DNA of 40,925 bases from Comamonas sp. lk (GTDB lineage: Bacteria > Pseudomonadota > Gammaproteobacteria > Burkholderiales > Burkholderiaceae_C): assembly GCA_945865675.1 (NCBI GenBank), contig CAMBFO010000013.1, forward strand, positions 1-40,925. The letters run 5' to 3'. Shown here one piece after another: positions 8,646 through 17,809 of this stretch. The notes under the pieces were generated by a model. It saw only the letters and a program-made list of their open reading frames with translations. It was not told the origin of the DNA and made no database searches. Numbering within the stretch: position 1 is the first letter of the stretch; every line of letters starts with the position of its first letter. Position numbers and translations under genes: made by a program.

Positions 8646-9977
8646 TTAGCCCTGACGCCACAGCGCATCCAAGGCCTGGCTTAAACGCAGTGCAGCACCC
8701 CTGTGGGTCTGCGCAAAAGCCCAGGCAGCGCTGCTCGCCGCTTCCAAGGCCACTTTGTCTTCCAGAAGTTGCAAAGCTGCTTGCATGGCCGATGCCATGT
8801 CTGGTCGCACCAAGGCGGCGCCCGCTTCCTGGGCCATCTCGGCCGCTTGCGCAAAATTAAAGGTATGCGGGCCCATAACCACCGGGCAACGGCAGGCGGC
8901 AGCCTCAATCAGGTTTTGCCCGCCTAGCGGCGCAAAACTGCCGCCCAGCAAGGCCACATCGGCCAGACCGTAATAAAACGCCATTTCGCCCAGCGTGTCG
9001 CCCAACCAAACGTCAGCCGCTGAAAACAGGCCTCCATCGACCGATCGGCGCGCCACCGACAAGCCCGCCGACTGCAGCAAATCGGCCACCGCATCAAAAC
9101 GCTGTGGATGGCGCGGCACGATCAAGCACTGCACCCGGTCCATACCCAGCCCGCTTGCTTGCGCGTGGCGCATCGCATCGAGCCACATCTGCTCTTCGCC
9201 TTCGCGGCTCACGGCCAGCATCAGTACCGGGCGCAGTTGCGCCTGGCGGGCCGCTTGGCCTTGGCTCCACAAAGCCAGGTCGGGCTCCATGTCAAATTTG
9301 ATATTGCCGGTCGGCGCATGGGGCTTGACCCCCAGCGCGCGAAAACGCATGGCCTGGTCCTCATCCTGCGGCCAAACACCGGCCAGGCTTTGGTAAGCCG
9401 GTTCGGCCAGCCAGTGCAGGCGCTGGGCACGCCGCAAAGAGTGCGCGCTCAGGCGCGCATTGACCAGGCACAGTGGCACCGCGGCCTGGGCACAGGTACG
9501 CACCAGGTTGGGCCAGATTTCGGTGTCCACCAACAAGCCCAGGCGAGGCCTGAAATGCTGCACAAAACTGCGCGTGGCGGCCGGCGTGTCCCAGGGCTGC
9601 CAAACCTGCAAATCGCCCGCTTGCAGCAAGTCAGCGCCCGCGTCCAGCCCGGTGGCCGTGCCATGGGTCAGCAATAAACGCATCCCGGGCCATTGCGCAC
9701 GCAATAAGGCAATCAATGCCCCGATAGCACGGGTCTCACCGAGCGACACCGAATGCACCCACAACACCGGACCCGCTTGCAAGGCCGGTGCGCCATAGTG
9801 CCCGAAACGTTGTTCCACATGCTGCGCATAGGCCGGTTCGCTGCGCGCCCGGCGGCGCAGCTTCCAGCGCAGCGCGGGCTGCAATAAGACCATCAGACCG
9901 CTGTACAGCAGGTGCACCAGACTTTGCAATGCAGAGACCGGACCCGGTGCCGGCAGCTTAGATCCCGAATTTTTCAT
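8646..9977 (-). CDS. waaA: 3-deoxy-D-manno-octulosonic acid (Kdo) transferase
   Basis: WaaA (KdtA) adds Kdo from CMP-Kdo to lipid IVA, the first step of the LPS inner core, at the cytoplasmic face of the inner membrane. The 443-residue protein has an N-terminal hydrophobic anchor (about 15-35), the catalytic-base region VSLGETRA with Glu81, the EIWPNL block, and the C-terminal signature GGQNLIEAA followed by GPHTFNF. The open frame extends 135 codons further upstream, but the ATG at 9977 is right because it gives a normal N-terminus and overlaps the waaC stop by 4 bp (ATGA), a sign of translational coupling. Last gene of the phosphomannomutase-waaC-waaA operon. I cannot tell whether it adds one or two Kdo residues. 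Confidence 0.94.
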   Translation of the reverse strand: MKNSGSKLPAPGPVSALQSLVHLLYSGLMVLLQPALRWKLRRRARSEPAYAQHVEQRFGHYGAPALQAGPVLWVHSVSLGETRAIGALIALLRAQWPGMRLLLTHGTATGLDAGADLLQAGDLQVWQPWDTPAATRSFVQHFRPRLGLLVDTEIWPNLVRTCAQAAVPLCLVNARLSAHSLRRAQRLHWLAEPAYQSLAGVWPQDEDQAMRFRALGVKPHAPTGNIKFDMEPDLALWSQGQAARQAQLRPVLMLAVSREGEEQMWLDAMRHAQASGLGMDRVQCLIVPRHPQRFDAVADLLQSAGLSVARRSVDGGLFSAADVWLGDTLGEMAFYYGLADVALLGGSFAPLGGQNLIEAAACRCPVVMGPHTFNFAQAAEMAQEAGAALVRPDMASAMQAALQLLEDKVALEAASSAAWAFAQTHRGAALRLSQALDALWRQG

Positions 9978-10984
9978 GGGTGCAGCAGGCCCCGATGGGA
10001 TGCGGCTAGGGCTGCTTGCCAGGCATCCCACACCTGGGCTACGTCGGGCGCCTGTGCACCGCCGGCAACACGTTGGTAGTCGCGTCCCAAGGGCCCGGCT
10101 CGCCAGGCACGGTCCTGGCTGAAGATCTGTACATGCGGCAAATCCAGGGCCACGGCCAAATGGCTGAGGCCCGAATCGACGCCAATCACGCCGGCACTGG
10201 CAGCCATCCGGCGGGCCAGCGCGTCCAGGCTTTGTGCCGGCCAAACGCAAGCCATCGGGCCCAACTGGCCCGCAAGCGCCTTTACCCGCGCCAACTCCCG
10301 CTCCCCGGCGTGCGGCAAGCCCACAGAAAACCCGGCAGCGATCAATTTTTGCGCTACAGCGAGCCAATGGACTTCTGGCCACTCGTTATCCGAACGCGTG
10401 GTGCCGTGCGCCAGCACCACTTCGGGCGCCGCCGTAGCCGGTTGGACCTGAGCCCCGATATCCCAGGCGTATCGCGCCGGCATTTGCAAGAGCGACAAAT
10501 GGCTATATGCCAAGGCCTTAGCCGCCAGCAGGCGGTAACGCTCCACCGCGTGGATGCGCTGGGGCATGGGCACACTGCGCTGCAGAAGGTAGCGCACTGG
10601 CCACTCATAGGAACAGGCATCACTGCCATTGGCATAGGTCACACTAAAACCGCGGGGCTCTAGGCGGGCTGCACGGGCTACCCAAGCTGATTTGACCAAT
10701 CCTTGAAAGTCAATTACCGCGTCATACGCATGCAGGCGCAATCGGGCGTGGAATGCGCGGCGTTCTGCGCGTGTCGCTGCGCTAAAAAAAGACTGACGCC
10801 AACGCCTTTGTCCCACCGGTATGACGGCGCGCAACCCGCTTACCAAAGCCGCCAAGGGCGCAAACGCCTCTTCTACGACCCAATCGATCTGTGCGTTTGG
10901 AATGGCCTCCAATAGGTCAGGCACCACCGCCATCGTCTGAATGACATCACCCAAGGAGGAAAGCTTAACGATCAAGATGCGCAT
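9974..10984 (-). CDS. waaC: Lipopolysaccharide heptosyltransferase I
   Basis: WaaC transfers the first L-glycero-D-manno-heptose from ADP-heptose to Kdo2-lipid A. The 336-residue GT9-family protein starts MRILIVKLSSLGDVIQT, the invariant N-terminal block of heptosyltransferases, and carries the DFQGLVKSA motif at residues 92-100, where the Asp is the family's catalytic base. The C-terminal nucleotide-sugar loop reads GVDSGLSHLA, with Ser where many homologues have Thr. Also present is FSVTYANGSDACSYEWPVR, a WaaC-type acceptor segment. No signal peptide; peripheral membrane enzyme. It follows the phosphomannomutase gene by 18 bp and is coupled to waaA by a 4-bp overlap. No convincing Shine-Dalgarno precedes the ATG. 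Confidence 0.93.
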   Translation of the reverse strand: MRILIVKLSSLGDVIQTMAVVPDLLEAIPNAQIDWVVEEAFAPLAALVSGLRAVIPVGQRRWRQSFFSAATRAERRAFHARLRLHAYDAVIDFQGLVKSAWVARAARLEPRGFSVTYANGSDACSYEWPVRYLLQRSVPMPQRIHAVERYRLLAAKALAYSHLSLLQMPARYAWDIGAQVQPATAAPEVVLAHGTTRSDNEWPEVHWLAVAQKLIAAGFSVGLPHAGERELARVKALAGQLGPMACVWPAQSLDALARRMAASAGVIGVDSGLSHLAVALDLPHVQIFSQDRAWRAGPLGRDYQRVAGGAQAPDVAQVWDAWQAALAASHRGLLHP

Positions 10985-11002
10985 GGGGCCAGGCGGAAGG
11001 TA

Positions 11003-12385
11003 TTAATGCGCAGCTGCTTCCACCCGTGCATCAGGCTTGACACTGCGCAACAAAACCATCATGGCCTCTTGAATACGCGCCAGCGCTTGCACGTCATGTC
11101 CCTCAAAGCGCAGCACCAGCACCGGGGTGGTGTTGGAGGCACGCACCAGGCCAAAACCATCAGGCCAATCTACGCGCAAACCATCGATCGTGGTACAGAC
11201 CGCTGGCGCTGAAAAATCACCGGCTGCGACAAGGCGCTCGACCACTGCCTGCGCTTCGCCTTCTTGGCAGGGTACGTTGAGCTCGGGCGTGGAAAAGCTG
11301 GTGGGCAAGGCGTGCAGCAAAGCATTGGAGTCGGCCACGCGGCTGACGATCTCCAGCAAACGGCATCCTGCGTAGGTGCCGTCATCAAAACCGAACCAGC
11401 GCTCTTTGAAAAAGATATGCCCGCTCATCTCGCCGCCCAGGGGTGAACCGATCTCGCGCATTTTGGCTTTGATCAAGGAGTGGCCGGTCTTGAACATCAA
11501 CGGCACGCCACCTGCCGCGGCTATGGCCGGAGCCAAGCGCTGGGAGCACTTCACATCAAACAAAATCGTCGCGCCGGGTACCCGCGAAAGCACGTCCTGC
11601 GCAAACAACATCATTTGCCGGTCCGGGTAAATATTGCTGCCATCGCGGGTCACGATGCCCAGGCGGTCGCCGTCGCCATCAAAAGCCAGGCCCAACTCGG
11701 CGTCCCCAGCCTGCAGGGCGGCGATCAAATCGCGCAGATTTTCGGGCTTGCTCGGGTCCGGGTGGTGGTTGGGAAAATTACCATCGACCTCGCTGTACAA
11801 CTCGGTCACTTCGCAGCCTATGGCGCGCAAAATGCCCGGCGCGCTGGCCCCGGCAATGCCATTTCCGGAGTCCACCACAATTTTGAGGGGCCGCGCCAAC
11901 TGGATGTCACCGACGATGCGTTCGCGGTAAGCGGGTAGCACATCGGTCTGGGTACAGCCACCACCGGCTTGCAAATCCCAGCTTTCGTCTTCCATGATGC
12001 GGCGCAGGGACTGGATTTCCTCGCCGTAAATCGCCTTACTGCCCAAGACCATTTTGAAGCCGTTGTAATCCCGCGGGTTGTGGCTTCCCGTCACCTGGAT
12101 GCCGCTATGGCACAAGGTGCAGGCGGCAAAGTACAGCATAGGCGTGGTGGCTGGGCCGATATCGATGACCTGCACGCCCGCATCCTGCAAGCCCTGCATC
12201 AAAGCGCCGGCCAGCAGCGGCCCGCTCAGGCGCCCGTCGCGCCCTACGGCCACGGTGTACTCGCCCTGGCGCATGGCCAGGGTGCCGAAGGCGCGGCCCA
12301 GAGCGCGTGCCATGTCGGCGTGTACCGTGGCAGGCACGATGCCTCGGATGTCGTAGGCTTTAAAAATACTGGGAGAAAGTTGCAT
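11003..12385 (-). CDS. Phosphomannomutase/phosphoglucomutase
   Basis: A 460-residue alpha-D-phosphohexomutase of the AlgC/ManB type, which interconverts the 6- and 1-phosphates of mannose and glucose and so feeds GDP-mannose and UDP-glucose for LPS or capsule. Domain 1 has the phosphoserine loop VTGSHNPRDYNG with catalytic Ser101. Domain 2 has the metal loop AFDGDGDRLG. Domain 3 has the sugar-specificity loop GGEMSGHIFF, the E-x-S form that accepts both mannose and glucose. Domain 4 ends with the phosphate-binding RASNTTPVLVLRFEG. All four domains are complete and length matches Pseudomonas AlgC. It is the first gene of an operon with waaC and waaA, in line with a role in LPS supply. I leave the symbol empty because manB, algC and pgm are used inconsistently. 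Confidence 0.93.
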   Translation of the reverse strand: MQLSPSIFKAYDIRGIVPATVHADMARALGRAFGTLAMRQGEYTVAVGRDGRLSGPLLAGALMQGLQDAGVQVIDIGPATTPMLYFAACTLCHSGIQVTGSHNPRDYNGFKMVLGSKAIYGEEIQSLRRIMEDESWDLQAGGGCTQTDVLPAYRERIVGDIQLARPLKIVVDSGNGIAGASAPGILRAIGCEVTELYSEVDGNFPNHHPDPSKPENLRDLIAALQAGDAELGLAFDGDGDRLGIVTRDGSNIYPDRQMMLFAQDVLSRVPGATILFDVKCSQRLAPAIAAAGGVPLMFKTGHSLIKAKMREIGSPLGGEMSGHIFFKERWFGFDDGTYAGCRLLEIVSRVADSNALLHALPTSFSTPELNVPCQEGEAQAVVERLVAAGDFSAPAVCTTIDGLRVDWPDGFGLVRASNTTPVLVLRFEGHDVQALARIQEAMMVLLRSVKPDARVEAAAH

Positions 12386-12729
12386 AGCGTGGCCGTGCTT
12401 AATTTTTATGGGTGCGCAGCAATCAGGCGCGCGCGTAGCGAGCGCATTGTAGAAGGGCTACCTGCCAGCCGCGGCGCAAGGCCTATAGCCGCAAACTGGA
12501 CTCCGCTTTGCGCACCATGGGGCATAAATGCGGTCGCCACCGATCGGGGCGGGTAATCAAGGCCGCAATCAACCCACAACCCCGCGCGGGTGACCCTGAA
12601 GGCGACCGAATTGCCACCCGCCATGGCAGCAAGGTAAGTTTTTATTATTTTTATTATTTTTTATATAATAATTATTATTTTTACAATAAAATTAGACCGC
12701 ACACTGCCGCCCACACGCAAAAGGACTAT
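12386..12729. other. Divergent intergenic region with no gene seen
   Basis: This 344-bp gap separates the minus-strand phosphomannomutase operon from the plus-strand SRPBCC gene. The left 250 bp are GC-rich and hold only short overlapping frames with no recognisable protein; they probably contain the promoter of the LPS operon, though I could not fix its boxes. The right end is a strongly A/T-rich tract described separately. Confidence 0.6.
12639..12694 (+). promoter_or_regulatory. 56-bp A/T tract, probable promoter/UP-element region
   Basis: These 56 bases contain one C and no G, in a surrounding of roughly 60% GC. A perfect TATAAT lies at 12664-12669; the matching -35 window (12641-12646, TTTATT) is poor. 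The tract ends 35 bp before the SRPBCC start codon. It is likely the promoter of that gene, possibly with a binding site for a nucleoid protein such as H-NS/MvaT-type silencers or IHF; the latter is inference. Confidence 0.5.
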
Positions 12730-13239
12730 ATGGAAAAATTCACCGTCTTAAAAAGAGCCATTGATATCAACATGCCAACCCACAAAGTTTGGCCCATCTT
12801 GGCAGATTTTGGCAACATCTGCCACGGCCATCCCGCCGTACGCAAATCGCGCGTCACTTCCGTACAAACCAGCGGCGTGGGTGCCACCCGGCATTGCGAC
12901 TTCACCATGATGGGCGGCAGCGCCGAAGAACGTGTCACTGAGTGGGTCGAGGGGCAAACTGTGACCGTCGAGGTCTACGAACTGCACAAAATGCCGGGCC
13001 TCAAAACCGTCAAACTCCGCTTGGACATCATGCCCAAAGGAAACGCTACGGTACTGACCGGTACCATGACTTACTCTATGCAAAATGCTTTTTTTGACCT
13101 CGTCAATACGCTGGTTATGAAATCAATGAACACCAAACTGCTCAACGGCATCTTGGCAGGCCACAAGATGTACATCGAAACTGGCGAACTGGTGACAGAC
13201 AAGACCTGGCTGGATTTAAGTCTGGTAAGTCCCGCTTAG
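12730..13239 (+). CDS. SRPBCC (START/Bet v 1-like) family protein
   Basis: A 169-residue protein with the helix-grip SRPBCC fold, a hydrophobic-ligand pocket used by polyketide cyclases, aromatase-like and lipid-binding proteins. Evidence is the pattern of an N-terminal strand (VLKRAIDINMPTHKVWPILADFGN), the GVGATRHCDF strand, VTEWVEGQTVTVEVYE, and the long C-terminal helix (about 120-150, LVNTLVMKSMNTKLLNGILAGHK), in the usual order. The ATG at 12730 was chosen because AAGGA (12721-12725) precedes it and the family's N-terminus begins there; the open frame runs further upstream without homology. Enzymatic function cannot be assigned. The gene stands alone between the LPS operon and ogt, with its own A/T-rich promoter region. 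Confidence 0.75.
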   Translation: MEKFTVLKRAIDINMPTHKVWPILADFGNICHGHPAVRKSRVTSVQTSGVGATRHCDFTMMGGSAEERVTEWVEGQTVTVEVYELHKMPGLKTVKLRLDIMPKGNATVLTGTMTYSMQNAFFDLVNTLVMKSMNTKLLNGILAGHKMYIETGELVTDKTWLDLSLVSPA

Positions 13240-13262
13240 CTACCGGTGTAAGCGTCCAAACT

Positions 13263-13286
13263 GCTGGCGGTGATTTCACCACCGGC
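13263..13286. other. Intergenic hairpin after the SRPBCC gene
   Basis: An inverted repeat of 24 bases pairs 10 of 11 positions (one G-T pair) around a TT loop; its core is GGTGATTTCACC at 13269-13280. It starts 23 bp after the SRPBCC stop. No T-run follows, so it may act as a Rho-assisted terminator, an mRNA-end hairpin or an operator for ogt. The same 12-base core recurs at 23498-23509. Confidence 0.35.
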
Positions 13287-13380
13287 AAAGGCCAGTCTCC
13301 CAATGCAGTCGGCGGGGTCGTGGAAAGGTGATGTCCGTTTTTGACGCATCGCGGCGCTGACCCTGCGTATCATCGGCACC

Positions 13381-13878
13381 ATGAAACCCTTTGATCTCCA
13401 AGCCGTGCAGTCGACTTACTTCAGCCCGCTGGGCCGGATTCACCTGCTCGCCAATGCAAACGCGCTGCTGGGCTTGTGGTTTGAGGGGCAGGACCACTTT
13501 CCCGCCCTCGATGCTTTCCCATCTGTCAATACGCATGCGATTCATGACCTGGCACATGCGCAATTACGCGCCTATTTTTTGCAACAAGGCCATGGCTTCT
13601 CCCTGCCGCTGGATTACCGCGTAGGCACCGACTTTCAACAAGCGGTGTGGCGCCAGTTAGGCAAGATCGCACCGGGGCAAACCCGCAGTTACGCTGCGAT
13701 TGCGCAAGCCATAGGGCGCCCTTTAGCGGTGCGGGCGGTCGGGGCAGCTATCGGTCGCAACCCCTTAAGCATCGTTGTTCCTTGCCACCGCGTGATCGGC
13801 AGCAATGGCCAATTGACCGGCTATGCCGGTGGCCTGCCACGAAAGATCGCCCTTCTGCAACTCGAAAGCGCGATTTGA
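13381..13878 (+). CDS. ogt: Methylated-DNA--protein-cysteine methyltransferase
   Basis: A 165-residue suicide repair protein that moves the methyl group from O6-methylguanine (and O4-methylthymine) to its own cysteine. The active site [10 protein letters not shown] has the acceptor Cys135. It is preceded by the helix-turn-helix DNA-binding part ([23 protein letters not shown]) with the Arg finger, and followed by [18 protein letters not shown], all typical of Ogt. The N-terminal ribonuclease-H-like domain is present, so the protein is full length. It lacks an Ada regulatory domain, so it is not itself a transcription factor. Its stop overlaps the presumed TTG start of the downstream permease gene, suggesting co-translation. 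Confidence 0.94.
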   Translation: MKPFDLQAVQSTYFSPLGRIHLLANANALLGLWFEGQDHFPALDAFPSVNTHAIHDLAHAQLRAYFLQQGHGFSLPLDYRVGTDFQQAVWRQLGKIAPGQTRSYAAIAQAIGRPLAVRAVGAAIGRNPLSIVVPCHRVIGSNGQLTGYAGGLPRKIALLQLESAI

Positions 13879-14801
13879 ATCTCCTTGTCAGCGACGCGCG
13901 CCCAGCACGCTGGGTACCTGATTTCATTGCCCTGGCAGCCATCTGGGGCGCTTCTTTTTTATTCACACGCCTGAGTATGGTCGGGTTTGGGCCAGTGGCC
14001 ACCGCCGCGCTGCGCGTGATCATCGCCAGCGCCGTGCTGCTGCCCTTGATGCTGCTGCGCGGGCACCGGGCCGACTTTGTACTGCATTGGAAAAAAGTCC
14101 TGCTGGTCGGGGTGATCAATTCGGCCATTCCCTTTGTCTGCATCGCCTTTGCGCTGCAAAATATTTCTATCGGCCAGTCCTCGGTGCTCAATGCCACCGT
14201 ACCCTTGTTTGGCGCGCTGATCGCCTGGTTCTGGCTGGGTGAGCGGCCATCGGGTTCGCGCGCGGTGGGCTTGCTCATCGGCTTTGCCGGCATTGCCTTA
14301 TTGGCCAGCGAGAACGCCAGCTTTGAAGCCAATCCCCTGGGCGGCTCCAGCGCCTGGGGCATTGCCGCCAGCCTACTGGCCTGCCTGTGCTACGGCATAG
14401 CCGCCAGCTATACGCGGCGCTTTTTGGGTGGCGTGCCCTCGTTGGTATCGGCGACCGGTAGCCAGTTGGGTGCCTCGATTTTTCTGCTGCCTTTTTGCCT
14501 GTGGTTTTGGCCGGCGCAGGCGCCCAGTACGCAAGCATGGCTCGCCGTGAGCGCCTTGGGCGTGCTGTGTACCGGTACCGCCTACATCCTGTATTTCCGG
14601 CTGATTGCCACCGCCGGCCCGGGCCGCGCATTGACGGTGACTTTTGCCATCCCGGTATTTGCCATTGCCTACGGCGTGGTCTTGCTGGGTGAAGGCGTGA
14701 CGCAATGGATGCTGGGTTGCGCTTTGGTCATCGTCTTGGGCACCAGCTTGTCTAGCGGTTTGTGGAGCCTGCCGTTTTTGAAGCCGCGCAGGGCCGACTA
14801 A
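13875..14801 (+). CDS. DMT-superfamily (EamA-type) permease
   Basis: An inner-membrane permease of the drug/metabolite transporter superfamily with about ten hydrophobic segments in two EamA repeats. The first repeat starts at [19 protein letters not shown], the standard EamA opening, and the second at [22 protein letters not shown]. The open frame begins far upstream inside ogt, but homology starts only at the ogt stop. The best available start is the TTG at 13875, which overlaps the ogt TGA as TTGA and gives 308 residues, the family norm. There is no ATG or GTG nearby and only a weak GAAAG upstream. Substrate unknown; family members export amino acids, metabolites or drugs. Convergent with xerD, 9 bp between the stops. 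Confidence 0.85.
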   Translation: MNLLVSDARPARWVPDFIALAAIWGASFLFTRLSMVGFGPVATAALRVIIASAVLLPLMLLRGHRADFVLHWKKVLLVGVINSAIPFVCIAFALQNISIGQSSVLNATVPLFGALIAWFWLGERPSGSRAVGLLIGFAGIALLASENASFEANPLGGSSAWGIAASLLACLCYGIAASYTRRFLGGVPSLVSATGSQLGASIFLLPFCLWFWPAQAPSTQAWLAVSALGVLCTGTAYILYFRLIATAGPGRALTVTFAIPVFAIAYGVVLLGEGVTQWMLGCALVIVLGTSLSSGLWSLPFLKPRRAD

Positions 14802-14810
14802 ACGCTGTGC

Positions 14811-15737
14811 TTATCCCCTGGGGTGGTGCTCTGCATGCAACTTGGCTAGGCGTTCGCGGGCGACATGGGTGTAGATCGTCGTGGTGGAAATATCGGCATG
14901 GCCCAGCAGCAGTTGCACCGTGCGCAAATCGGCGCCATGGTTGAGCAGATGGGTAGCAAATGCATGGCGCAAAGTGTGCGGCGACAAGGGCGCATGGATG
15001 CCTGCAAGCAGCGCATATTTTTTCACCAGCATCCAAAACATCACCCGCGTCATGGCGCTACCCGCTTCTGTTCCGCGGGTGGTCACGAACAAGGCCTCTG
15101 TCTGCTTGCCCCCAAGCAAGATTTCACGGGCACCGCCCAGGTAATCGCCCAGCCACTGGCTTGCTACTTCGCCATAGGGCACCAGGCGCTCTTTGGAGCC
15201 CTTGCCCATCACGCGCAAGACGTTGTCGTTGAGCCCAAGTTGAAACACTTTGAGTCCGACCAGTTCACTCACCCGCAGGCCGCTGGCGTACATCAGCTCC
15301 AACATGGTGCGGTCACGCACGCCAATAGCGCTGCCCACATCGGGCGCAGCCAACAAGGCTTCGACCTGGGCTTCGCTCAGGGTCTTGGGCACGCGCAAGG
15401 CCTGCTTGGCCGATTGCAGCTGTAGCGTTGGGTCTTGCTGCACCAGGCCATGGCGCAGCGCCCAGCGAAAGTAGCGCTTAAAGACCGTCAGACGGCGGTT
15501 GGCCGTGGTCGCTTTGCTGCCGTCGTGCTGCGCAGCAAAGTAATGCTGCAATTGCCATTGCGAACAGCTGGTCAGCGGCTCGCCTTGCAGATGGGCTTGC
15601 AGCTTGACCAGATCCCGCCGGTAGGCCTGCAAGCTGTTGAGCGCCAGGCCGTCCTCCAACCAAAGCGCATCGACAAATGCGTCAATGGAGGCATCACCCG
15701 CCGATGCAGACACGGTGCGCGCTGGCAGGCTGGGCAA
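14811..15737 (-). CDS. xerD: Site-specific tyrosine recombinase XerD
   Basis: XerD acts with XerC at the dif site to resolve chromosome dimers at cell division. The protein has the SAM-like N-terminal domain (FVDALWLEDGLALNSLQAYRR, close to E. coli XerD) and the catalytic domain with the full tyrosine-recombinase set: Arg155 in ASGLRVSEL, Lys179 in GKGSKERL, His254 and Arg257 in HTLRHAF, His280 in LLGHADI and nucleophile Tyr289 in IYTHV. Start choice is uncertain: TTG at 15737 (308 residues) lies 2 bp after the upstream gene's stop, while GTG at 15713 gives 300 residues, nearer to the usual length. Neither has a clear ribosome site. It is a housekeeping Xer protein, not a phage integrase, judging by the compact N-terminus. 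Confidence 0.93.
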   Translation of the reverse strand: MPSLPARTVSASAGDASIDAFVDALWLEDGLALNSLQAYRRDLVKLQAHLQGEPLTSCSQWQLQHYFAAQHDGSKATTANRRLTVFKRYFRWALRHGLVQQDPTLQLQSAKQALRVPKTLSEAQVEALLAAPDVGSAIGVRDRTMLELMYASGLRVSELVGLKVFQLGLNDNVLRVMGKGSKERLVPYGEVASQWLGDYLGGAREILLGGKQTEALFVTTRGTEAGSAMTRVMFWMLVKKYALLAGIHAPLSPHTLRHAFATHLLNHGADLRTVQLLLGHADISTTTIYTHVARERLAKLHAEHHPRG

Positions 15738-15739
15738 AC

Positions 15740-16714
15740 TTATTCGAGCTTGAGTTTGGCCGTATCCACCACTTGCTTATAGACCGCGAATTCGGCCTTC
15801 ATTTGCTCTGCAAATTGCTCGGGGGTGTTGCCAATGATGATCGAGCCAGTGTCCTCGATGCGCTTGCGAACTGAGGGGTCTTCCAAGGCCTTGCGTACTG
15901 CTGCATTGACTTTATCCACCACGTCTTTGGGCAAACCTTTAGGGCCGTAAATACCGTAAAACGCCATGCGGTTCACCGGCTCCAAGCCCACTTCTTTGAA
16001 GGTCGGCACTTGCGGCAATTGCGCCAGGCGTTGCGGGGCAGCCACTGCGATGGCGACCAGTTTGTTGGCCTGAATGAAAGGCAAAGCCGACGGCATATTG
16101 TCAAAAATAATCGGCACCTGGCCAGCTACGGTGTCGTTGAGGGCCGGGCCTGCGCCCCGGTACGGAATATGGGTCACGAAGACACCGGCCAGGTTTTTGT
16201 ACAACTCCATCTGCAGATGCCCGATGCCGCCCGTGCCCGAGGACGCGTAGGAATGCCGGCCGGGGTTTTTTTTCAGTTCGGCGACAAAGCCCTTGTAGTC
16301 CTTGGCGGGGAAACTCGGATGCACCGCAATCACATTGGGCGTGGCGGCCACGTTGATGATGGGTGTGAAATCGGTGAGCGCGTTGTACGGAATTTTGGGG
16401 TTGATAGCCGGGTTGGCCGCTACCGTGGACACGGTGGCCATGCCTAGCGAATAGCCATCGGGCGCGGACTTGGCGGTTTCGTTGGCGCCAATCACGCCGC
16501 CACCGCCGGCCTTGTTTTCCACCACCACGCTTTGGCCCAGGGCCTTGCCCATGGCATCGGAAATCACCCGGGCCACGATGTCGGTGGTGCCGCCGGGCGC
16601 AAACGGCACTTGCAATTTCACTGGCTTGTTGGGGTAGGCCTGGGCCCATACGCCACTGACCGCTACCAGGGCACTGAGGGCAAAAGTGGAAACGACTAAG
16701 GGGCGACGCTGCAT
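15740..16714 (-). CDS. Bug-family (TctC-like) periplasmic substrate-binding protein
   Basis: A 324-residue periplasmic solute-binding protein of the tripartite tricarboxylate transporter (Bug) family, greatly expanded in Burkholderiales. A signal peptide is clear ([20 protein letters not shown] ... WAQ, cleavage near residue 25), followed by the family signature [19 protein letters not shown], the [19 protein letters not shown] segment and [14 protein letters not shown] chose the ATG at 16714 rather than an in-frame start 11 codons upstream, since AGGAG at 16721-16725 sits 6 bases before it and the signal peptide starts there. No TctA or TctB membrane genes are nearby, which is common for orphan Bug genes. 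Ligand unknown; likely an organic acid. xerD follows within 2 bp. Confidence 0.93.
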   Translation of the reverse strand: MQRRPLVVSTFALSALVAVSGVWAQAYPNKPVKLQVPFAPGGTTDIVARVISDAMGKALGQSVVVENKAGGGGVIGANETAKSAPDGYSLGMATVSTVAANPAINPKIPYNALTDFTPIINVAATPNVIAVHPSFPAKDYKGFVAELKKNPGRHSYASSGTGGIGHLQMELYKNLAGVFVTHIPYRGAGPALNDTVAGQVPIIFDNMPSALPFIQANKLVAIAVAAPQRLAQLPQVPTFKEVGLEPVNRMAFYGIYGPKGLPKDVVDKVNAAVRKALEDPSVRKRIEDTGSIIIGNTPEQFAEQMKAEFAVYKQVVDTAKLKLE

Positions 16715-16878
16715 AGGAAACTCCTGTGGATCAATGGCCGCTGCCAAGCGCAGCGACCTTCTTGGTAAGCGGCAATACTACACCGAAGCGGCCACACCCC
16801 GTGGGTCCATAGGCTCCCAACTGGTCTGCCACCGTCGGTGGCCCGACGCTGCGCGCTTGCGCTGGTATCCTCCTGCGG

Positions 16879-17799
16879 GTGAGCTACGCCCTACTCCTGC
16901 TGCCCGAGTTTTTCCTGATCTTGCTGGGCTACCTGATCTGCCGACATACCGCCCTCAACCGCAGCGTGTGGAGCCAGGTGGACGCGCTCGTGTACTACTT
17001 GCTGTTTCCAACCCTGTTGTTTCACTCCATCATCAAAAGCCCGCTGGACATGGGAGACGCCTCGCGCCTGCTGGCCGCTGGCTTGGGCGTATTGGGCAGC
17101 GGCGTCGCCCTGGCCTACAGCCTGCCCTTTTTACCGGGCCTCTCACGACATATCGACCGGCGCGAACATGCAGCGGCCGCGCAAGTGGGCTTTCGTTTCA
17201 ATTCATTTATCGGCCTGGCCCTGGCCGAAAGGCTGGGCGGGCCGGCGGGCTTGCTGTCCATCGCCGTTTTGATCGGTTTTTGCGTGCCTTTGGCCAATGT
17301 GGCGGCGGTCTGGCCCATGGCGCGCGCCAGTGAGCGCGGCTTTGGGCGTGAGTTGTTAAGCAACCCCTTGATCATCGCCACCACCAGCGGCTTGGCGGCA
17401 AACTTGCTGGGTTTGTCGCTGCCCCACTGGGTGGAACCCACGGTGGCCCGCATTGGCGCGGCGTCATTGGCGCTGGGCCTGATGGCTGCGGGCGCTGGCA
17501 TGCAATTGCAGTCGCTGGCCCGGGCCAAAACCCTGGGCATGGGGCTACTGAGCATCCGGCACCTGTTCTTGCCCCTGGCCGCGCTGGGCCTGGCCTTTGC
17601 ACTGAAGCTATCGCCAGCGCATGCCGCCATCTTGCTCACTTTCGCCGCCTTGCCCACCGCGGCCAGCGGCTATGTACTGTCCGCCAAAATGGGCTATGAC
17701 GGCGGCTATGTCGGCGCCCTGATCACCGCCTCCACCCTGCTGGGAATGGGCAGCCTGGGGCTTTCGCTGGGTATTTTGCTGCCGCTGTACGGCGCTTAG
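16879..17799 (+). CDS. AEC-family (auxin efflux carrier-like) transporter
   Basis: A 306-residue inner-membrane protein with about ten hydrophobic segments in two inverted halves, matching the bacterial AEC family (bile/arsenite/riboflavin superfamily fold). The N-terminal part reads LLLLPEFFLILLGYLICRH, then VDALVYYLLFPTLLFHSI with the F-P-x-L-L-F signature of the family. The middle RFNSFIGLALAERLGG and the end PTAASGYVLSAKMGYDGGYV are also family-typical. The start is a GTG at 16879; no ATG is near. The gene diverges from the Bug-family gene with a 164-bp gap that must hold both promoters, and converges with queG with 10 bp between the stops. Family members carry malonate, malate or other anions, but the substrate here is unknown. 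Confidence 0.88.
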   Translation: MSYALLLLPEFFLILLGYLICRHTALNRSVWSQVDALVYYLLFPTLLFHSIIKSPLDMGDASRLLAAGLGVLGSGVALAYSLPFLPGLSRHIDRREHAAAAQVGFRFNSFIGLALAERLGGPAGLLSIAVLIGFCVPLANVAAVWPMARASERGFGRELLSNPLIIATTSGLAANLLGLSLPHWVEPTVARIGAASLALGLMAAGAGMQLQSLARAKTLGMGLLSIRHLFLPLAALGLAFALKLSPAHAAILLTFAALPTAASGYVLSAKMGYDGGYVGALITASTLLGMGSLGLSLGILLPLYGA

Positions 17800-17809
17800 G
17801 GTGGGTAGG

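Noticed and set aside
9978-10382. 135-codon N-terminal extension of WaaA
   Set aside because: It lies antisense-shifted inside waaC with no homology, and the internal ATG at 9977 gives the normal protein and a 4-bp overlap with waaC.
14811-15737. XerD-like gene as a phage or island integrase
   Set aside because: The sequence is close to housekeeping XerD throughout, with a compact N-terminus, and there is no adjacent tRNA or attachment site.
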